A DNA stretch of 64,000 nt, taken from positions 1,116,001 through 1,180,000 of the forward strand of contig NC_059537.1 in the NCBI RefSeq assembly GCF_905220415.1, in the 5' to 3' direction. Both the position numbers and the translations under genes were made by a program. The notes under the pieces are model-generated. The model saw nothing but the letters and a program-made list of their open reading frames with translations, was not told where the DNA came from and made no database searches. Of the stretch, positions 1 to 15,200 are shown one piece after another; the stretch's first letter is position 1, and each line of letters starts with the position of its first letter. This stretch comes from Colias croceus (taxonomy: Eukaryota > Arthropoda > Insecta > Lepidoptera > Pieridae).

Positions 1-123
1 AAGCTAATAGCTTGAGTGATCACGTTTGAAGTAGTTCCTGAAATGAATGCAAAACAAACTGTTTATCTTTATAATATTAGTATAGTATAGAATAGTATAG
101 TACAGATAATCTGTATTCCTCAG

Positions 124-247
124 AGGCACAAGTGGCATCGACATCGATCTCCGTCGAGTGGACATCGACCAGTGCCCTCTGAAGCCGGGATCCACGCAGC
201 TGAATATATTTGCTGGTACTGATAAGTGCAAGAAGAGTACTACTGAG
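124..247 (+). CDS. GPCR exon a: juxtamembrane ectodomain
   Basis: This exon follows a TATTCCTCAG acceptor and ends at GAG before donor GTTAGT. It starts with one base of a split codon, then encodes 41 residues including a GIDIDLRRVDIDQC stretch and Cys17 and Cys35. Its length class and the two cysteines match the segment that precedes the EGF-like block in GPR158-type receptors. A second possible acceptor two bases downstream would shift the frame. It is the first exon visible; the preceding exon must end in phase 2. Confidence 0.75.
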
Positions 248-3200
248 GTTAGTGACCTTGATTTCTTAAGTAATAAGCCTTTATATTATATAATGCAGTA
301 TGGTTAACTGTTTCTTTGCTCTCTATGCCGTTAAAAGCATTTGGTAGAGCGGCATTTTTTCAGCGTATAACCATTGACAGTTGGATTTGATTCTCAATGA
401 AGAAAAATGGTAATTCATTAATGGGTGTTTTTTTTTTTCCATTTAGTGCCATATGGTTAAGTTTTAAGTGATTAGGTAGAGCGTAAAGTTTTACATACAT
501 TTAAAGAATTTCGAACGATTAGAAAACATATTGCTGGTTAAGATACAGGAGAATAGTAATATACAGACGACTTTTATGTGTCTGTAGCAGTTTTTTTTTT
601 TTCAGTTGCACGCCTCAAGCGTAGCGTTGAGGTAGTGCTTTACTCTCACCACAGAAATCAAGTGATTTTTCGCGGATTTATCTTTATGATCATCGAACAG
701 CGAAAACAATACCATTAAACATTAATCAGATCAAAACTTTACCGTCCATCATCTTTTACAACAAAATTTAAACTATAAAAAGCGAATCCTCATCAAGCTA
801 TAATCGTAAAATTCATATCTCAAAGCGCGTTATCTCAAAGCTTCCCTTAGGGCCTTAAGGATTGCGAATTGACGCCTATTGCGGGACACATTTAGTCAGA
901 TTGCCTCGAAGGGATCTTCGCATCAGCATATTCTAGCTTTGCGGTGTACTGCTTATGTACAAGATGTATAAGCTGGTGAAAGCTGTTTTGTTAAGGAGTT
1001 GCTTTTTTATCTTATTTTGAAGTAAAATGCAGAGTCAAAGTATTTTAAGCTATTGCATCGCTTCTATCGCGGGCCTTGAGCGCGGGGACCAAATCGAGAA
1101 ATTCCATAACGAAAAAACCTCACGCTCCCCACTCCGACGGGCTCGGAGGTGTGGCTTGAAGGCATGCTATGCAATAGTTTTACCGTGGCAGTCCCCGAGT
1201 GCCACACGTCTTTTTTTATCATCTAATAGATACCATACGTTTCACATAGAGCAAAAAAAAAAAAGAAACGGTAGTAGCAGATACTCGAATAAACAGATAT
1301 GTGCTGATCCATATTCCAGACTATTTATTTATCACTTTACCAAATTTCATGTAAACCCGATCAGCTCTTCTTGTGTAACAAACATCCTTACATTCTACAA
1401 TTTTGGTAGGATTTCAATAGGAATGTCTGAACAAGCCAAAAATGTAACCATAAATAGGAAATTTCTTAACTTTACAACAATATGGCTATTCAAATTTACA
1501 ACTATTAAACTACTTTAGAAACAAACTTTCGCAGTCCCTTCGTGCCGGGGCGGACGAAATATTTCAGGAAATTTGTATATTCTTTTTATTAGTTACACTG
1601 TAACTATAAATGTAATAAGTTTGTCTGTTATGTTTTAAAATATATATTACTAGAATGCTTCTCATGAAAAAATATGAAGCTGACTTTAGATAGAGCAAGA
1701 ATACTTTTTAAACGTATTTTTTAAGGAGTTTAAAAATGGAATGGAAGTAAGAATGAAGGTCTTTATAAAGATACTAGCTGTTGCCCGCAGCTTCGCTTGC
1801 ATGGAAAAGATAAATTTTCATGGTATAAGTTTTCATCCCCTATTTTACACCTTTAGGGGATGAATTTTCTAAAATCCGATGAATTTTCTAAAAATTAGGG
1901 GACGCCTACGTTTATGACATCTACCTGCATGCCAAATTTCAGCCCGATACGTCTAGTAGTTTGGGCTGTGCGTTGATAGATCACTATATCAGTCACCTTT
2001 GAGTTTTATATATTATATAGATTTTACAGCACCTTAAAGATAATATTATTGAACACAAATGAGCTAAAATTATAAAATCGCAATAAATACGAAACAAATA
2101 TTCCTGTATTTTTCAACCTTACTTCACACATACCACTAAAACTACGTTCGCATCGCATAGTTTCAAGTTATTCTGATAAATTTGAGCATTGTAATACGGC
2201 AGGCGTATTAATGTCAATTCGTTTCATAAATAAGACCTAGTAACAATGTTTAGTTGCCAAGCGTTTGGTAGGTAAGCCATTTCGTATAACGCATCTGTTT
2301 CCACAATAAAGAGGATTTGATTGTAAGTCTGTTTGTCTGTGTATACTATAATAGATAGATTATAGATTTTTATATCTGGTTTGAAATAAAAACTTAACCT
2401 AAGGATTTTATAATCCTTTTACAATTAGAAAGACATATTATACAAGTTTATGTATTATGTATATTAAAAGTTATTATACAATAAGCTATTTCGTACGTCA
2501 TGAATTTAGGCTTTGTTTTCCGCTTTACTTATTTATTACTAGCTGCTCCGCGCGGTTTCACCTCCGTGGCTCCACTCCTGTTGGTCGTAGCGTGATAATA
2601 TACCTCTACAAGGTGTCCCACTGTTGATATACTCAGCTCAAAGGAGGTGATAGTTTTACATACGTTGAGTAGGTACGTAAAAAATACTTAAAAAATTCTA
2701 GACGCATTTTATTTCATATAGATGAATTCTTAAAACTCTATGTGTACACTCCTAACAAGCAACCAAAACATTAAATATTATTCCACCAGCAAGCAAGTGA
2801 GCAAGCTAGAGAAGAAAACATGCATTTTCAGGAAAAATTTAGCAAAAATTTTTGACGTAATTTTTTTGTTTAAGTATTTTTACGTGATCAGTGTATGCAA
2901 AACTACAAGTCCCTTCGCGCTTAGTATACCAATAGTGGGACACCCTGTATAGCCTATAGGCTATCATTTATCGAGGAAGCGATAAATGAGCTATCTAACA
3001 CTGAAAGAATTTTTCAAATCGGACCCGTAGTTCCCGAGATTAGTGCGTTCAAACAAACAAACAAACTCTTCAGCTTTATAATAATAGATTGCAAACGCCT
3101 ACTTCACATAATAATCAAGAAACTATCTAAAACATTGCGTTAGTAATTATTTTGCTGCTTAACATTTGCAAACATGTGTTTCGTGTATAAATAATTACTG

Positions 3201-6200
3201 ATTTAATTTAATAAAGAGATTTGTGGTGGATATTAATCCTTTATGTATGTTTATTATTATGATTACATCTTAATTACAATTTAAAATGTAATAATAATAT
3301 GTAATAGCGTTCAGTAATTGAATTTAGATGTTATTCAAAACTTAAAAAATATTTTTATTTATTTTGGTTATAAGTATCAATTTTTCTCTATTAGTACGAA
3401 CATTTTTTTTGGTGTATCTTACACAAAATTTTAATAAAATGTTTATGCAAATAAATTATTAGGTAACTATTTGAATTTGTCCTAAGCATAACTTTTAATA
3501 TGCCTTCGTAGTCGTCATTTCAAATTCATCAAAAAACTAAAAAACATGTTAAAATAAAATAGTGTCGGCGAATATATTTTATTTAAAAACCCATAGACAC
3601 GCAAATGTTCAATATAGTCTCGGAGATTACGATGTTTATCTTCGGTGAAGGCTAGAAAAACTATTCCGTTGTCTATATCTTCTATAAATAAAATCGTGAC
3701 AATAACAAATAAGGCGGGTATCGCGAAATCCCTAGATAAGGGACGGTTCACACACCGCGTTTATTTTACTGCCAATTTTTGCACGTACACGCAAAAATTG
3801 GCTCTACTCTCTTCAGGCGTGAAACTTCTTTCGCCGCGTTGAGAATAAAAGTAACAGATCGCGTCATCGCTATACCGTCTTAAGATGGAGTAAGGTGACG
3901 ATTTTGGTATCTTTGAATCTTGCCAAAGAAGTTTCACTTTTGAAACGAGTGCTCGGCATACACGAACTTTTTTACTATTCATTAGATAAATTTAAAAATA
4001 TGTCTTAACACTTTGTAGAGCGGCCTCTGTAATCAGATTCAAATTGGAGGATACTATTTATATTGTAGTTTATCTAATACAGTTTTGTTTTTGTTTTGTT
4101 ACCTATTTCAGAACTGGATTTCGAACCATCAATTAACTACTAAACGGACGAATAACTATCGTAGTTATAAATCTATTTTAACTCTTTGTTAATATTATAT
4201 GTTAAAATTAGCTTAGATCAAGTTCTATTAGGTATCTTCAAATGTGAACAAAATATGGTTCTGTAATTGAGATTAAAAAACCTTGAATACAATATTCGTG
4301 TGTACCAACCATTACTATGGGGTTCATTTTATTTGCTCCTTGCAAAGGTCGAAATATATCGACAATATTTCCCCTGGAATCGGATCCGTATTTTTTATTA
4401 ACTTCTGACTGTACTTGATTTGTATTATATCCTATCCTGCTTAATGTTATAAATGCGAAAGTCTGTGAGTTTAGATGTGTATGTTTGTTACTCTTTCACG
4501 CAAATATTGAACCGATTATAATGGAATTTAGCACAAATATAGAGGGTAACTTGGATTAATACATAGGATAGGTTTTATCCCGGAAATCCCACAGGGATGG
4601 GCGAATCCGCAGGCGGAACGTAGTTATGTAATATAATTTATGTAGATAAAGTTTTTTGCTTGTAACGAAATATTAATTTATTTTTTATTAATATATAAAT
4701 GTAAGTATGTATGTGCATTGTGCATCTATACCCACAGTTCTGAAACATAACTACACCAATTTCACTTTCACTGACATACTTATATTAAAATTAATAACAC
4801 ACATTATATTATTCGTTGTCATCGTAGACATTGTTCTATAATTTATCTGTAGGGAATTTAAACTATGCGTTGGCAATTATTGTTGGCAATGCAGTTACAA
4901 CTCGCAATAATACATACATGACCTAAATATGAAAATGTTAACAATTTGTCGCAAAAGTGTCAAAAGCATTAAACATGAGTTTCCAAATAAATCTATTAAA
5001 TGATCATCTATTCTAATATTATAAAGCTGAAGAGTTTGTTTGAACGCGCTAATCTCGGGAACTACTGGTCCGACTTGAAAAATTATTTCGGTGTTAGATA
5101 GCCGATTTATCGATTAAGGTTATAGGCTATACATATATCATCACGCTAAGACCAACAGGAGTAGAGCCACGGGGGTGAAACCGCGTGGAGCAGCTAGTAA
5201 TATAATATAGGTAATAATTATTTATGGGCTCTTTTCACAATGGGCAGCTTTGGGCGGGGAGAGGCAATCACGATAGTGTAGACTGTAGAGCCTAAAATAT
5301 GTCTATGATCGACCGTAATGGCGGCAAACACAGACGAGCATTAGTTGGGCCAGCGTTGCCCATTGTGAAGAGGGTCCATTATATAGAATTGTATTATGTA
5401 TAACAATATCAATCCTTGGATTTCCATTACTATAATCCGCTTTACAGAGGACTACAAGCCATAGTCATGACGTGTAGCCATAGTATCGTCGTTTATACGA
5501 AATTTTTTTATGACCTCATAAATTCAAATTTTCGCCGCAACAGAATAGCGTTTCGTATAGACAGTCCGAATTTATAAATGGACGGTGATAAGCAGAAGCG
5601 TGCCAGCGCCATTTTTTATTCGTTATTGGCTTCCATAGGTGTTTTCGCTTCATTTCTTTATTTATTGTTCAGTTTATCTGCAGTGCATTCAATCTTGTGT
5701 TTGTGTGTTTACGTGTTTGGCTGTATGATTGGGTTGTTTGATTGATTTTGCTTGGCAAACACACGGAGAGTATACATATGTTTGTAGTATCATGTATATC
5801 CGATGAAATTCGTGTAGATGTAGGAGTAAAAAATTGTCCAAGACAACTACTTCTTCTTATAGTGGCGCTTTATTACTGGAGGTTGGCTATCAGCTCTTTA
5901 TAGGTACCTATGTGTATCGAAGATAAATAATAGTTCTTATACATTAGTGACACGAGGCTTATAAAAATTCTGCTAGGCTCGTAGAGCAATGTTGATAGAA
6001 TAAAACCTCTTCTCCACAGTAGTCTGTACAGGATGTTCTACGTGTGGGTCATACGCTGACTTAAAAATTGCTTATAAAATTCCCGTTGCATTTTATATTA
6101 AATCCTGTACATAATGTGTATTTAGTTTAGTATCTTATTATTTTTCGTTTTTAAGTATTTATTACATTTTTATTTCTATCTTGTGTAATATTTGTACATG

Positions 6201-9200
6201 TTATGAACATTCAATTTTGTACGCCTACTCTCCTACTTCTCAGCTCTCTTGCTTTTAGGTTCTCTGGTAGAAATCGCTCATTAGCGATAAACCCGCCTAC
6301 TGTACCTTAACCTCTTGTGCTGTTTTTATGTCTTTCTGTCAATATCATCTGTGTGTAAAGAGTTTTTATTTATTAAGCTATTGCATAGCTTCTATCGCGG
6401 GACTTGAGTGGGGGGACCGAATCGAGAAATTCCGTAACGAAAAAATCTCATGCTCCCCACTCCGACGGGCTCGGAGGTGTGGCTTGAAGGCATGCTATGC
6501 AATAGCTTTACCGCGGCAGTCCCCGAGTGCCACACGTCTTTTTTATTTATATTGTATAGTCTATGCGTTACTCTATAGCATAATGCCGTCCCAATAGCCC
6601 GCCATCTGCGTATATTTTACAACGGAACCGGGATCTTGTCCGTCCGTCATAAAGCGGAGACCATCAATCGCACGCTTATATTCGATACGAAAAATGATGA
6701 TTTTATGACCATGTGTTTGGAGTAAAGGTTGTGCAAACGATTTTCAAAATGTTCTCAAATGATTTATCGCGTTGATTGATCGCATTTAGGATAATTTATT
6801 GGTTTCATAAGGTACATGGGATAATTTAATTGAAATTGAGAATGAAAATGAAAAATTTTATGTGTCGGAATATATGGTTACTAGTTTCATTTTCATTTTC
6901 TTATCAACAAGATTTAAAGTCTTATCAAGAAAAAACAAAGAGTTAATATTTGTGACTAACCTAAACCATAGATTGAATAAAGTTTAATTTCAATCATCAT
7001 TCAGTTTTGTCCAGTTTTTGTGATTTCATTCTTTCCATTATTTGAAAAATAGCAGATCATTTTCATTATGTTACAATTATTTTATCAACAAGCCATATAA
7101 AGCCAAATAACAAACACAAATAATGAATATTTAGACAATAGAAAACTTAACAAAAGCCAAGCACTTACAGTAATAAAATGAATTTTGAAATTGATGTATT
7201 TGTAAAGGATATTCACAAATTGAGTTGGAACAAAGCGCACTTAACATTTAATGGCAAAAAATATTAAACTCAATACCCATTACGAGACATCGGATATTCG
7301 TCGCCATATTGGAAATTCTTGTTTTGTTATATCTACTAGAATTATGGTTCCTCGTCTTACAAATAAATATCGAAACTTTTTGTTCAAACTTATATAGAAA
7401 TATTACTTTTTTCTAATTAATACTCATATTAAAATGTATATTAGATCTGTGTGGTGTGGGATCTAGAAAGAAAGATCTAGAAATATCTCAAAATTCGATC
7501 ACGATGCGTGATTCGAACCCCTCGTGATCAATTTGTTTTTGTAAAGCACTAGCTGCGCTTCGCGGTTTCACCCGCATGGCTCCACTCCTATTAGTTTTAG
7601 CGTAATGATATATAGCTTCCTCGATAATGAGCTATCTAACACCGAAAAAATTTTGCTAATCGGACCAGTAGTTCCCGAGATAAGAACGTTCAAACAAACA
7701 AACAAACTCTTCAGCATTATAATTTTATTAATATTAATATATGGATAAGTATAGATACAACTAAACAATGAATAATAAAGGAGTAAATAGATATTCTAAT
7801 TATTATTTTCTTTCAGTGTGTCCCCGTCCCTGGTCTGGGTTTCCGCCGCGGCTCCTACCGCTGCGTGTGTCGAAGAGGTTTCTACTTTCCCAACACCACT
7901 GCTGAGAATAGGTTTTACAATGGCAGCGTCATTGAGGAGGAGTATGAGAAACATTTACAGGTAAATACATAAGAAAGTGATTATTTCGAATTTTATAGAG
8001 AACTTGTTTGACGAGCTGTTAGTTTCATTCAATACCAGCATATTTTTACAATTCTGGTTAAAAAGTACCTACCTACAAAAAGAAAAATTAGTACTCACAA
8101 CAAAGTTAAAAAAATGGTATTTTACTAAAGGCTTACATAATATGTACTTAAGTACCTATCAACTGTAGGTTTTCTTTTCTAGACATACTTGTACTACTAA
8201 ACATTTACTATGAAAAGAAATGTTGTGTGGTTTTATGAAACCATGGTAAAAGTGAAACTTACGATAATTATCGTACGTCACGCGACATGCGCTACACAGA
8301 CCAAAAAGTTTGAGACGATGTAATAAAAGTTTCACTTTAATAATTCTAAAACAATTTAAATGGAGTAACATTCATATTTAATTGTAGATACAATCGCATT
8401 AAATTGAGGAAAATTCTTCTAAAGACATAGATTTGCTATGTTCTAAATTGATCTGACCGACGAATTTTAATATTAAAAAACTCAATCTTACGCAATTTGT
8501 ATTATTTTAAAAATATATGTTCATTATACTATTGATTTTTCTAAGTATACTCAATACTCATATATCGCAAACGGCTGAATGCTTTTTCGAGAGCTTCATA
8601 AATTAGCGGTTAGTTGAGTTATAAGGCTAAAGTCAAGAGGAATGACGTCATTAGTCTAGATTTACTAAATTTATGTTAGACCTAAACAATTGAAGCGACA
8701 TGTGATAAATAAACTGCACCAAATATATAATGGGCCCTCTTCACAATGGGCACCGTTGGCCCAACAAATGATCGTAAATGTTTGCCACCATTACGGTGAT
8801 TATAAATAAACATCCACAATGACGATCTATCATAGACGTTAAGGCCCTGTACACTACCGTGATTGCCTCTACTTGCCGAACGATGCCCGATGTGAAGAGG
8901 GCCCGTAGGACTAATAAAAATCAACTTTTCAACAAAAAGCCTGGCCGATATGTGTTTGTTTGTTTTACATGGATAATAATTATTTTTATCTGTAATATAC
9001 ACATTAATTCATGAACGTTACATTCGTACAATCAATATCACGCAATTATCATTAATAATTATGGCAACATACCAATAATTCATTTAAATACCGAAACTAG
9101 CACATATCACTCGTTAATCTAATTATAGTGCTCGTAACTAACACATAATAACTGAATAATCGGTGTAATTATAACGTTATCAATACCGATATCGATAACT

Positions 9201-12200
9201 AAAACCCATACCGATTTTGGTTTTGGCATAAATTAACTTGAATAGATAATGCGTGGAATAGTTAACTAATTATCTGCATATCGAATAAATCTAATTAGAA
9301 TTGGCAAACAGTAAAATTTATAGATACAAATAATTAATATTCTACGGGATCATAATTATATAAATTAACCATGTTAAATTTATTATCTAGGTATTTACTA
9401 TCACTTTTAACTCAAGACTGAACGAATTATAATGATTTTTGGTTTAATTTAACATATATGTATTAATTCTTAAAGACTTGAATAACTAAATAAAGTATTC
9501 CCGACAAGCGTCTGGGCCAGTTAGTTTGAAATATACATTTAAATCTTGAAATGTACTTCATCAAAGCATTATATTATACTCTTTACTGCATATTATAATA
9601 TTAACGTGTATAATAAAATAAGGCACAGGGGAACCGTTGTGGACGGCGGTTAATTCCATAAATATAACCTAAGCGTATGTATTCTAGGTAGTATTAAATA
9701 TGAGTAATAGTTCTATACTCTATAGTACAGTTTTGTTTAATTATATTAATCGTAATTGACATTTACAATAACGAAAAACAACCTAATTTTAATGTTTAAT
9801 GTAAACCGCACTGGGTAAAACTGAACATCGACTTTTTATATTTTTCAAGATTTGCCATATTATTTTTGTTATGTAGATATTTGCAGACACTTTTCAAAAT
9901 CTAACGACTCAACCAAGTGGAAGTAACAATTTTCACAAAGAAAATATTCTATTTTATAAGGATATCATAGTTCAAAGAACTCCTATTATGTGCATTAGAT
10001 AGCGCTAAAACAAATATAGACTGACTGAAGTCTAGACTGAGACACCATGTCGTTGGAATGAAGTAGTCACGTCTTGGCATAACTGAGTCAAATGTTAAAT
10101 ATTGGAGATTTCTCTCAGTGAAACTTGTTAGTAGACGAAGGAAATATATTCCTATATTTGACTTTGTTGTGAATTGCTAGTGATTCGACGGATAAGAATT
10201 TCTTTCACTTCTGGACGATATTCATAAGATTACTGAAAATGGTGTTTTATGTTTGACAATTGCGATGAATTTTGTGTGTATGAGTGTAAAAAACTCATTT
10301 GGGTGTTTATCAATTTTTGTAGTATTTTTTTATGTAGGTTAATCACCTAGAATTGAGACTAGATATTGTTAGGTGAAACCTAACTGCAATAGTTCTGAGT
10401 AAAATATCAATTTAAAGTAGCAATATGCAGGAAATATACACATATTAGAATACATATTAATTTTATTAAATAATAATTTTAATGCAAATATGCCGATAAA
10501 AGCAAAAAGTAGCAGGATTTACAGCTTGACAAATAGTCATTCACTCCTCTTCAGTGAGTGCAGTGCATGAGTGTGTTGAAATGCATAAGATTTTAAGATG
10601 TTGATGAACATCATAACAAATATAACTACATACCGTTAGAGCAATTTTGATAAAAGCTTACAGATAGCATTTAATCAATATACAAGAAACTAGAATAAGA
10701 CAATACAAAATATAATTCAAAATTTGTATTTCGCTTTGGCATTCCAACGACAATATCCGTAGCAAATCGGACGTAGCACGTGCTACGAGTTACGAAACCG
10801 TAGTAGGTAGCTACGTCGATAACTCAGTTGAATTGAAAGTGTTTGGCGTAGCGCCAAGCGGTTACAAGCTTGGGGATATAATGGCCTTATTTTTAAATGA
10901 TACTTATATTAACTGGCCACTTATTTGTTAGCTATTTAATTTTCAGTTTATTTTTGCGTAGCAGCGAATTTTCGTGGAAATTCTATTAAAATTTGGTTTT
11001 ACTCCGTCGACGTTAAGCGTAAATGTTGTTTACTTTTCACGTTTAAACATGAAGCACATTTTATATTCTCAAAGTCAAAGGTTAAATTCTCTTGTGATTG
11101 GTTTGTTAGGTTTGGTAGGGTTGAGAAACAAACTTACGAAAATATATGTGACAGAAAATCTAATCTCGTATCTTTTAAAACCTAGTTAGCGTGCTGTTTG
11201 GCATTTTTACTGAGAAAATATTACATGTAGTTCTACAAATAGAAATATCTTGATTGAAAAAAAAACATGAAATACTCTTTTTCATTTTTCGAAAAAAAAA
11301 TAAAACATTCCTGATAAAACTGTGGATAATATGATAAGATTTAAAAATATATATAGTGTGATTGTGCTTCTTTGTCGCTCGTTCCGCGTTCTCGCTCGCA
11401 CTTCAAGCCTTACATGGAAAGCCTCAGATGAGTCAGAGCGAGGTAACGCCGCATGAGTCATGTTTTTTCGTGCGTGCAGCCGGCTTTATCGAATTATAAG
11501 ACGTTGTCACGTCAAAAACCGCATCAAAATTAGTTGTATAGTTTTAAAGATTTATGCATACAAAGGGACATAGGGACAGAGAAAGCGACTTTGTTTTATA
11601 CTATGTAGTGATAGTATAGTTATACACTTTCACCTTATATCTATATATAACCTCACCTTCCCTTACAGCACCACCACAGCCTATACTCCAAGAGATCAGC
11701 CTTCCAATGCCTCCCTTGTGCGGAGGGTTGCGAGGCCTGCATCGACGGCTCCCCCTGTGTAGCGGCCCTTAACTGGGTGGTCCGGACAACGATATTCGCG
11801 CTTGCCTGCCTCGTGATATCCTGCCTGCCTTTTATTGTGTACTTCACGATTAAATATGGACATGTTAGGGTGAGTGTTTTCTTTGTTTAACTGGATTATA
11901 TTATGATTAAGTTTATTCATAGCCAACTGGAGAGGTAGATTACAGCGTCATATTATCTTATAGAGGACACTTGTTATGTGCCCTTGTAGTGGTAAGAAAG
12001 GGTGATAATGAAAGAGTAAATGTAATATAACAAAAATATTTAAAGGAAATTTGTGAAATACTTAACTATGTAAATCATAAAACGAAACAACTTCATTGTT
12101 TTTGAAAAAAAAATACCTGAAAATATGCCTCAACCAGTTTGTGTTAAATAGATAATAGAGCAGGAGAAAATCCCAAAATACTCCAAAGCCAAGTCATCCG

Positions 12201-15200
12201 ATTTGTCTAAAACAGGAAAGTGCCTCCAATTTTTTTTTATTTCTTTACACAATTGTAAGTTTCCTACCCAATTTTCAAGTATCATAATATAATCATTGTA
12301 TTTAGTCTTTTGTTTCATAATATTTCAAGGGAATTTAACCAATATATTCGTTGAAACAACTAGAACTGCAAAACATTAAATTGAAAGCAATTTGGTCAAA
12401 TCTTTCTCAGAGTTAAATCGAATTTTAAAGTCTAACTAACTTTGATTTCTTTATCCCAAAACACCGTGAAGTAAACATTCAAATTTCCGCAGCAAAATTC
12501 AAATTTTCATTTAAAATTTTGAATTGGAAAATACAATTTTACGCCTTCCTCATTTTTGCATCGTGATAATTTTCTCGTTCCGAGTTCGTTATATCTACGT
12601 GTAAATTTCATATTAAAAATACTTCTTTGCATTTTTTCATCCGCCTATTAACACTTTTGTGTAACTCATTTTCACAATCAGCGAAGTAGTTTTCCTACGT
12701 AAGCATTTCTATAGAAAGACGAAAGCTATATAAAAGTTGATAAAAGTAATAACAGCTATGCAAGTGATTATTATTACAATATTGTAACAGTTTTTAACTA
12801 ATTATTGAATGCGTTCAATTTCGTCGGCATTTGGAAAGCCATAATGTTTCCAAATGCAAATGTTCTGAAAATGTTCATAGTTAGTAGAAGCTTACCACCA
12901 GTAGTTAACCAGACCACTTATACAGGTAGTCCGCGCAGCCAGCCCCGCTCTCCTTCGCGTGATTGTGCTTGGCGCGCTGCTCATCTACTGCACCACCCTG
13001 GTGATGTATGGCAGACCAACGGTGTTCACCTGCACCGCGAGGGTCTGGCTGCGGGAGGTGGGGTTCTGCTTGACGTATGGTGCCCTGATGTTGAAGACAT
13101 GGAGGTAATTATTCCACATCTTAGTTTCCGTGACCACGCTCGCTGTAAAGAAACGTCGGGTTAATAGCACAGTTGACAGATATATACTACGTACATATTA
13201 ATAGTATAATTAATAAATCGCATTTAAAATCTATTAAAGGCAATTAATATTGTATTTGTTTTGTGTTAACATGACAAACTCACCTGTTATCTTTTTGACT
13301 GTTCTTTTTTGAGTTTGTGTCGATATTTTAATTGAGATATGAATATGCGAAAATTATTTCGGTAAATATAAAAATGTACGTTATTTAACATACTTCGGAA
13401 GCTGGTATTTATTAGAAATATTGCACACGTAGGAATCGTAGGATCCAAGTCCGATAACATACAGTAATTTAAAATGAAACAGCCGTAACAGGATCAGAGT
13501 TTTTATTTCCTTTAAAACATTTTTTCATTCAGCTGGTTCGGTTTGTAATGCTATTATAAAAAAGCCTGTCAATATTTGTTTTAATTTAATATTATCATCA
13601 AAATACGTCATTTAAATGTTTAACTATAATATAAAACGTTCAAACAACAATACATAATTCTAGCAATATCATAAAATCACTTCTCTTAAATTAATATTAA
13701 CGTATCAAACAATCTGAGCATCTTACTCAGTCTAAAATCGCAATCGAATGCACTAACCAAAGCCGTAAATTCCACGATATAAATCCACTAACAGTCTAGA
13801 ACGTAGCATTATATACCTAGCATTCTAGAATTTCTAAATCAAAACGGAATAGTGTCTAATTCAAAGTGATAACGCTGACTTACGATTGGTTATCTAGACC
13901 GAGGCAATATCAGAATATAACCTAGAGCCACCTAGAGCTCTATATAAATTGGTCGTAACTTCAATTCTAACTAAATTGGCGATTAGGTTGCGTGTCGTGT
14001 TCGCAAGAACATGCGTATTTTTTCATTGTTACGCTTCCTAATGATGAAGAAGGGATGTGGTGTATACCTTTACGGAGAGTTATGAACTCTCTAAAGGCTC
14101 GACATAATAGTGTGTATGTACTCAAATTTCGGCGGACCGGAGGACGTTTTATAAAAAGGCAAAAAAAAATTAAAAACGTCTTTAATACGTGCTTTCTACA
14201 TCCAGAATGAAACTTAAACCCTAACTAAACACAAATGCAACACTGCAATTGTGTTCAAGGAATTATAAAATGTGAGGCCGTTATGCCGCGTTGACAAATA
14301 CGTTGCATGCTTGTACTGCCGGTGGTCCAGATATAACTATGTATTCCATTGTAGTTTATGAACATTTCTGATTAGTGTATTAATAAAATTCTAAGATAGG
14401 TTTCATAAATATGAATTTCAGTTCTCAATATACGATAGAAATGGATTCAGTATACTGAAACGTATCAAACACATTTATAGCAGGAATAATTTTATGTATT
14501 GCCTATATGTATGCCTGCCATAAACATCTTTAACTGTTTAAGTTTGTCCAAAGCTATAGTTTTGTAACTGTTATAAATTATACAGAATTAATTAATGAAA
14601 TATCCCTTCCTTAATAGATGACTGGTTCTATCGTGAAAATTAATCAAACTTTACCAATAAGAAGGAAATAAATTAAAGGAGGGTATTGCGCCTAAAATAA
14701 ATCAAAAAGTATAATGCGTATCCTGCAACGTTTTATAATATTGTTATACAGGGTTAGTTTTCAATGACCAGCCATAATTTAAAATTAATATTAAACCAAA
14801 GGTACATTTGAAACATTATTGTCGAATAAAATAAAATAAAAATAATAGCATTCATTTGAAAATGTCTTAAAAATTTCCTAAATCGTAAATTACACCGCCA
14901 GAATCAATGCACTTGTGTGCGTGCGCGCATCGCCAAATTTATGTGTGTGCTAACTTCTACCTGTGCCTATCTAGGTTGTTGAACTGAATTGTGCTTTTGT
15001 AATGTCCACACGTTCGCTTTTTAGTGGCGGACAGGAATGAAATCTAATAAAAAAATAAACGTTTTTTTTTTCATTAGATCTAAAATGTTATCGATTCTGA
15101 ACCATTTCTGAAAATTTGGCCGGTCATTGAAAACTAATACTCACGGGAACGGGAACTATGTGGGTTTTTATTAAAAAACGCGGGCGAGCCGCGGGCGGAA

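Larger units (their letters stand above)
248..7816 (+). other. GPCR intron a-b (7.6 kb): repeats only
   Basis: It contains a possible 'GCACGCCTC' element end at 613, two copies of a 165 bp repeat (1043, 6374), Helitron-like copies (1771, 2540-3090 interrupted, 4430, 5008, 7549), a hairpin at 3771, a MITE at 3818 and a MITE at 5224. No additional exon was seen in 248-600, 5385-6370 or 6541-7548. Confidence 0.6.
7961..11668 (+). other. GPCR intron b-c: few repeats
   Basis: MITEs at 8247 and 8727, a 16 bp palindrome with CACGTG at 10772, and a 160 bp repeat at 11361. The stretch 8908-10770 shows only AT-rich sequence with nothing I can name. The next intron, 11870-12925, is likewise empty of features I recognise. 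Confidence 0.55.

Noticed and set aside
1027..1518. 163-codon plus-strand frame
   Set aside because: It runs through the 165 bp repeat and AT-rich DNA, with no domain and no splice support.
8682..9002. 106-codon minus-strand frame
   Set aside because: It lies across the MITE at 8727 and its flanks; the reading is incidental.
11653..11926. Minus-strand frames of 64 and 76 codons
   Set aside because: They are antisense to GPCR exon c, whose plus-strand frame fits neighbouring exons in phase.
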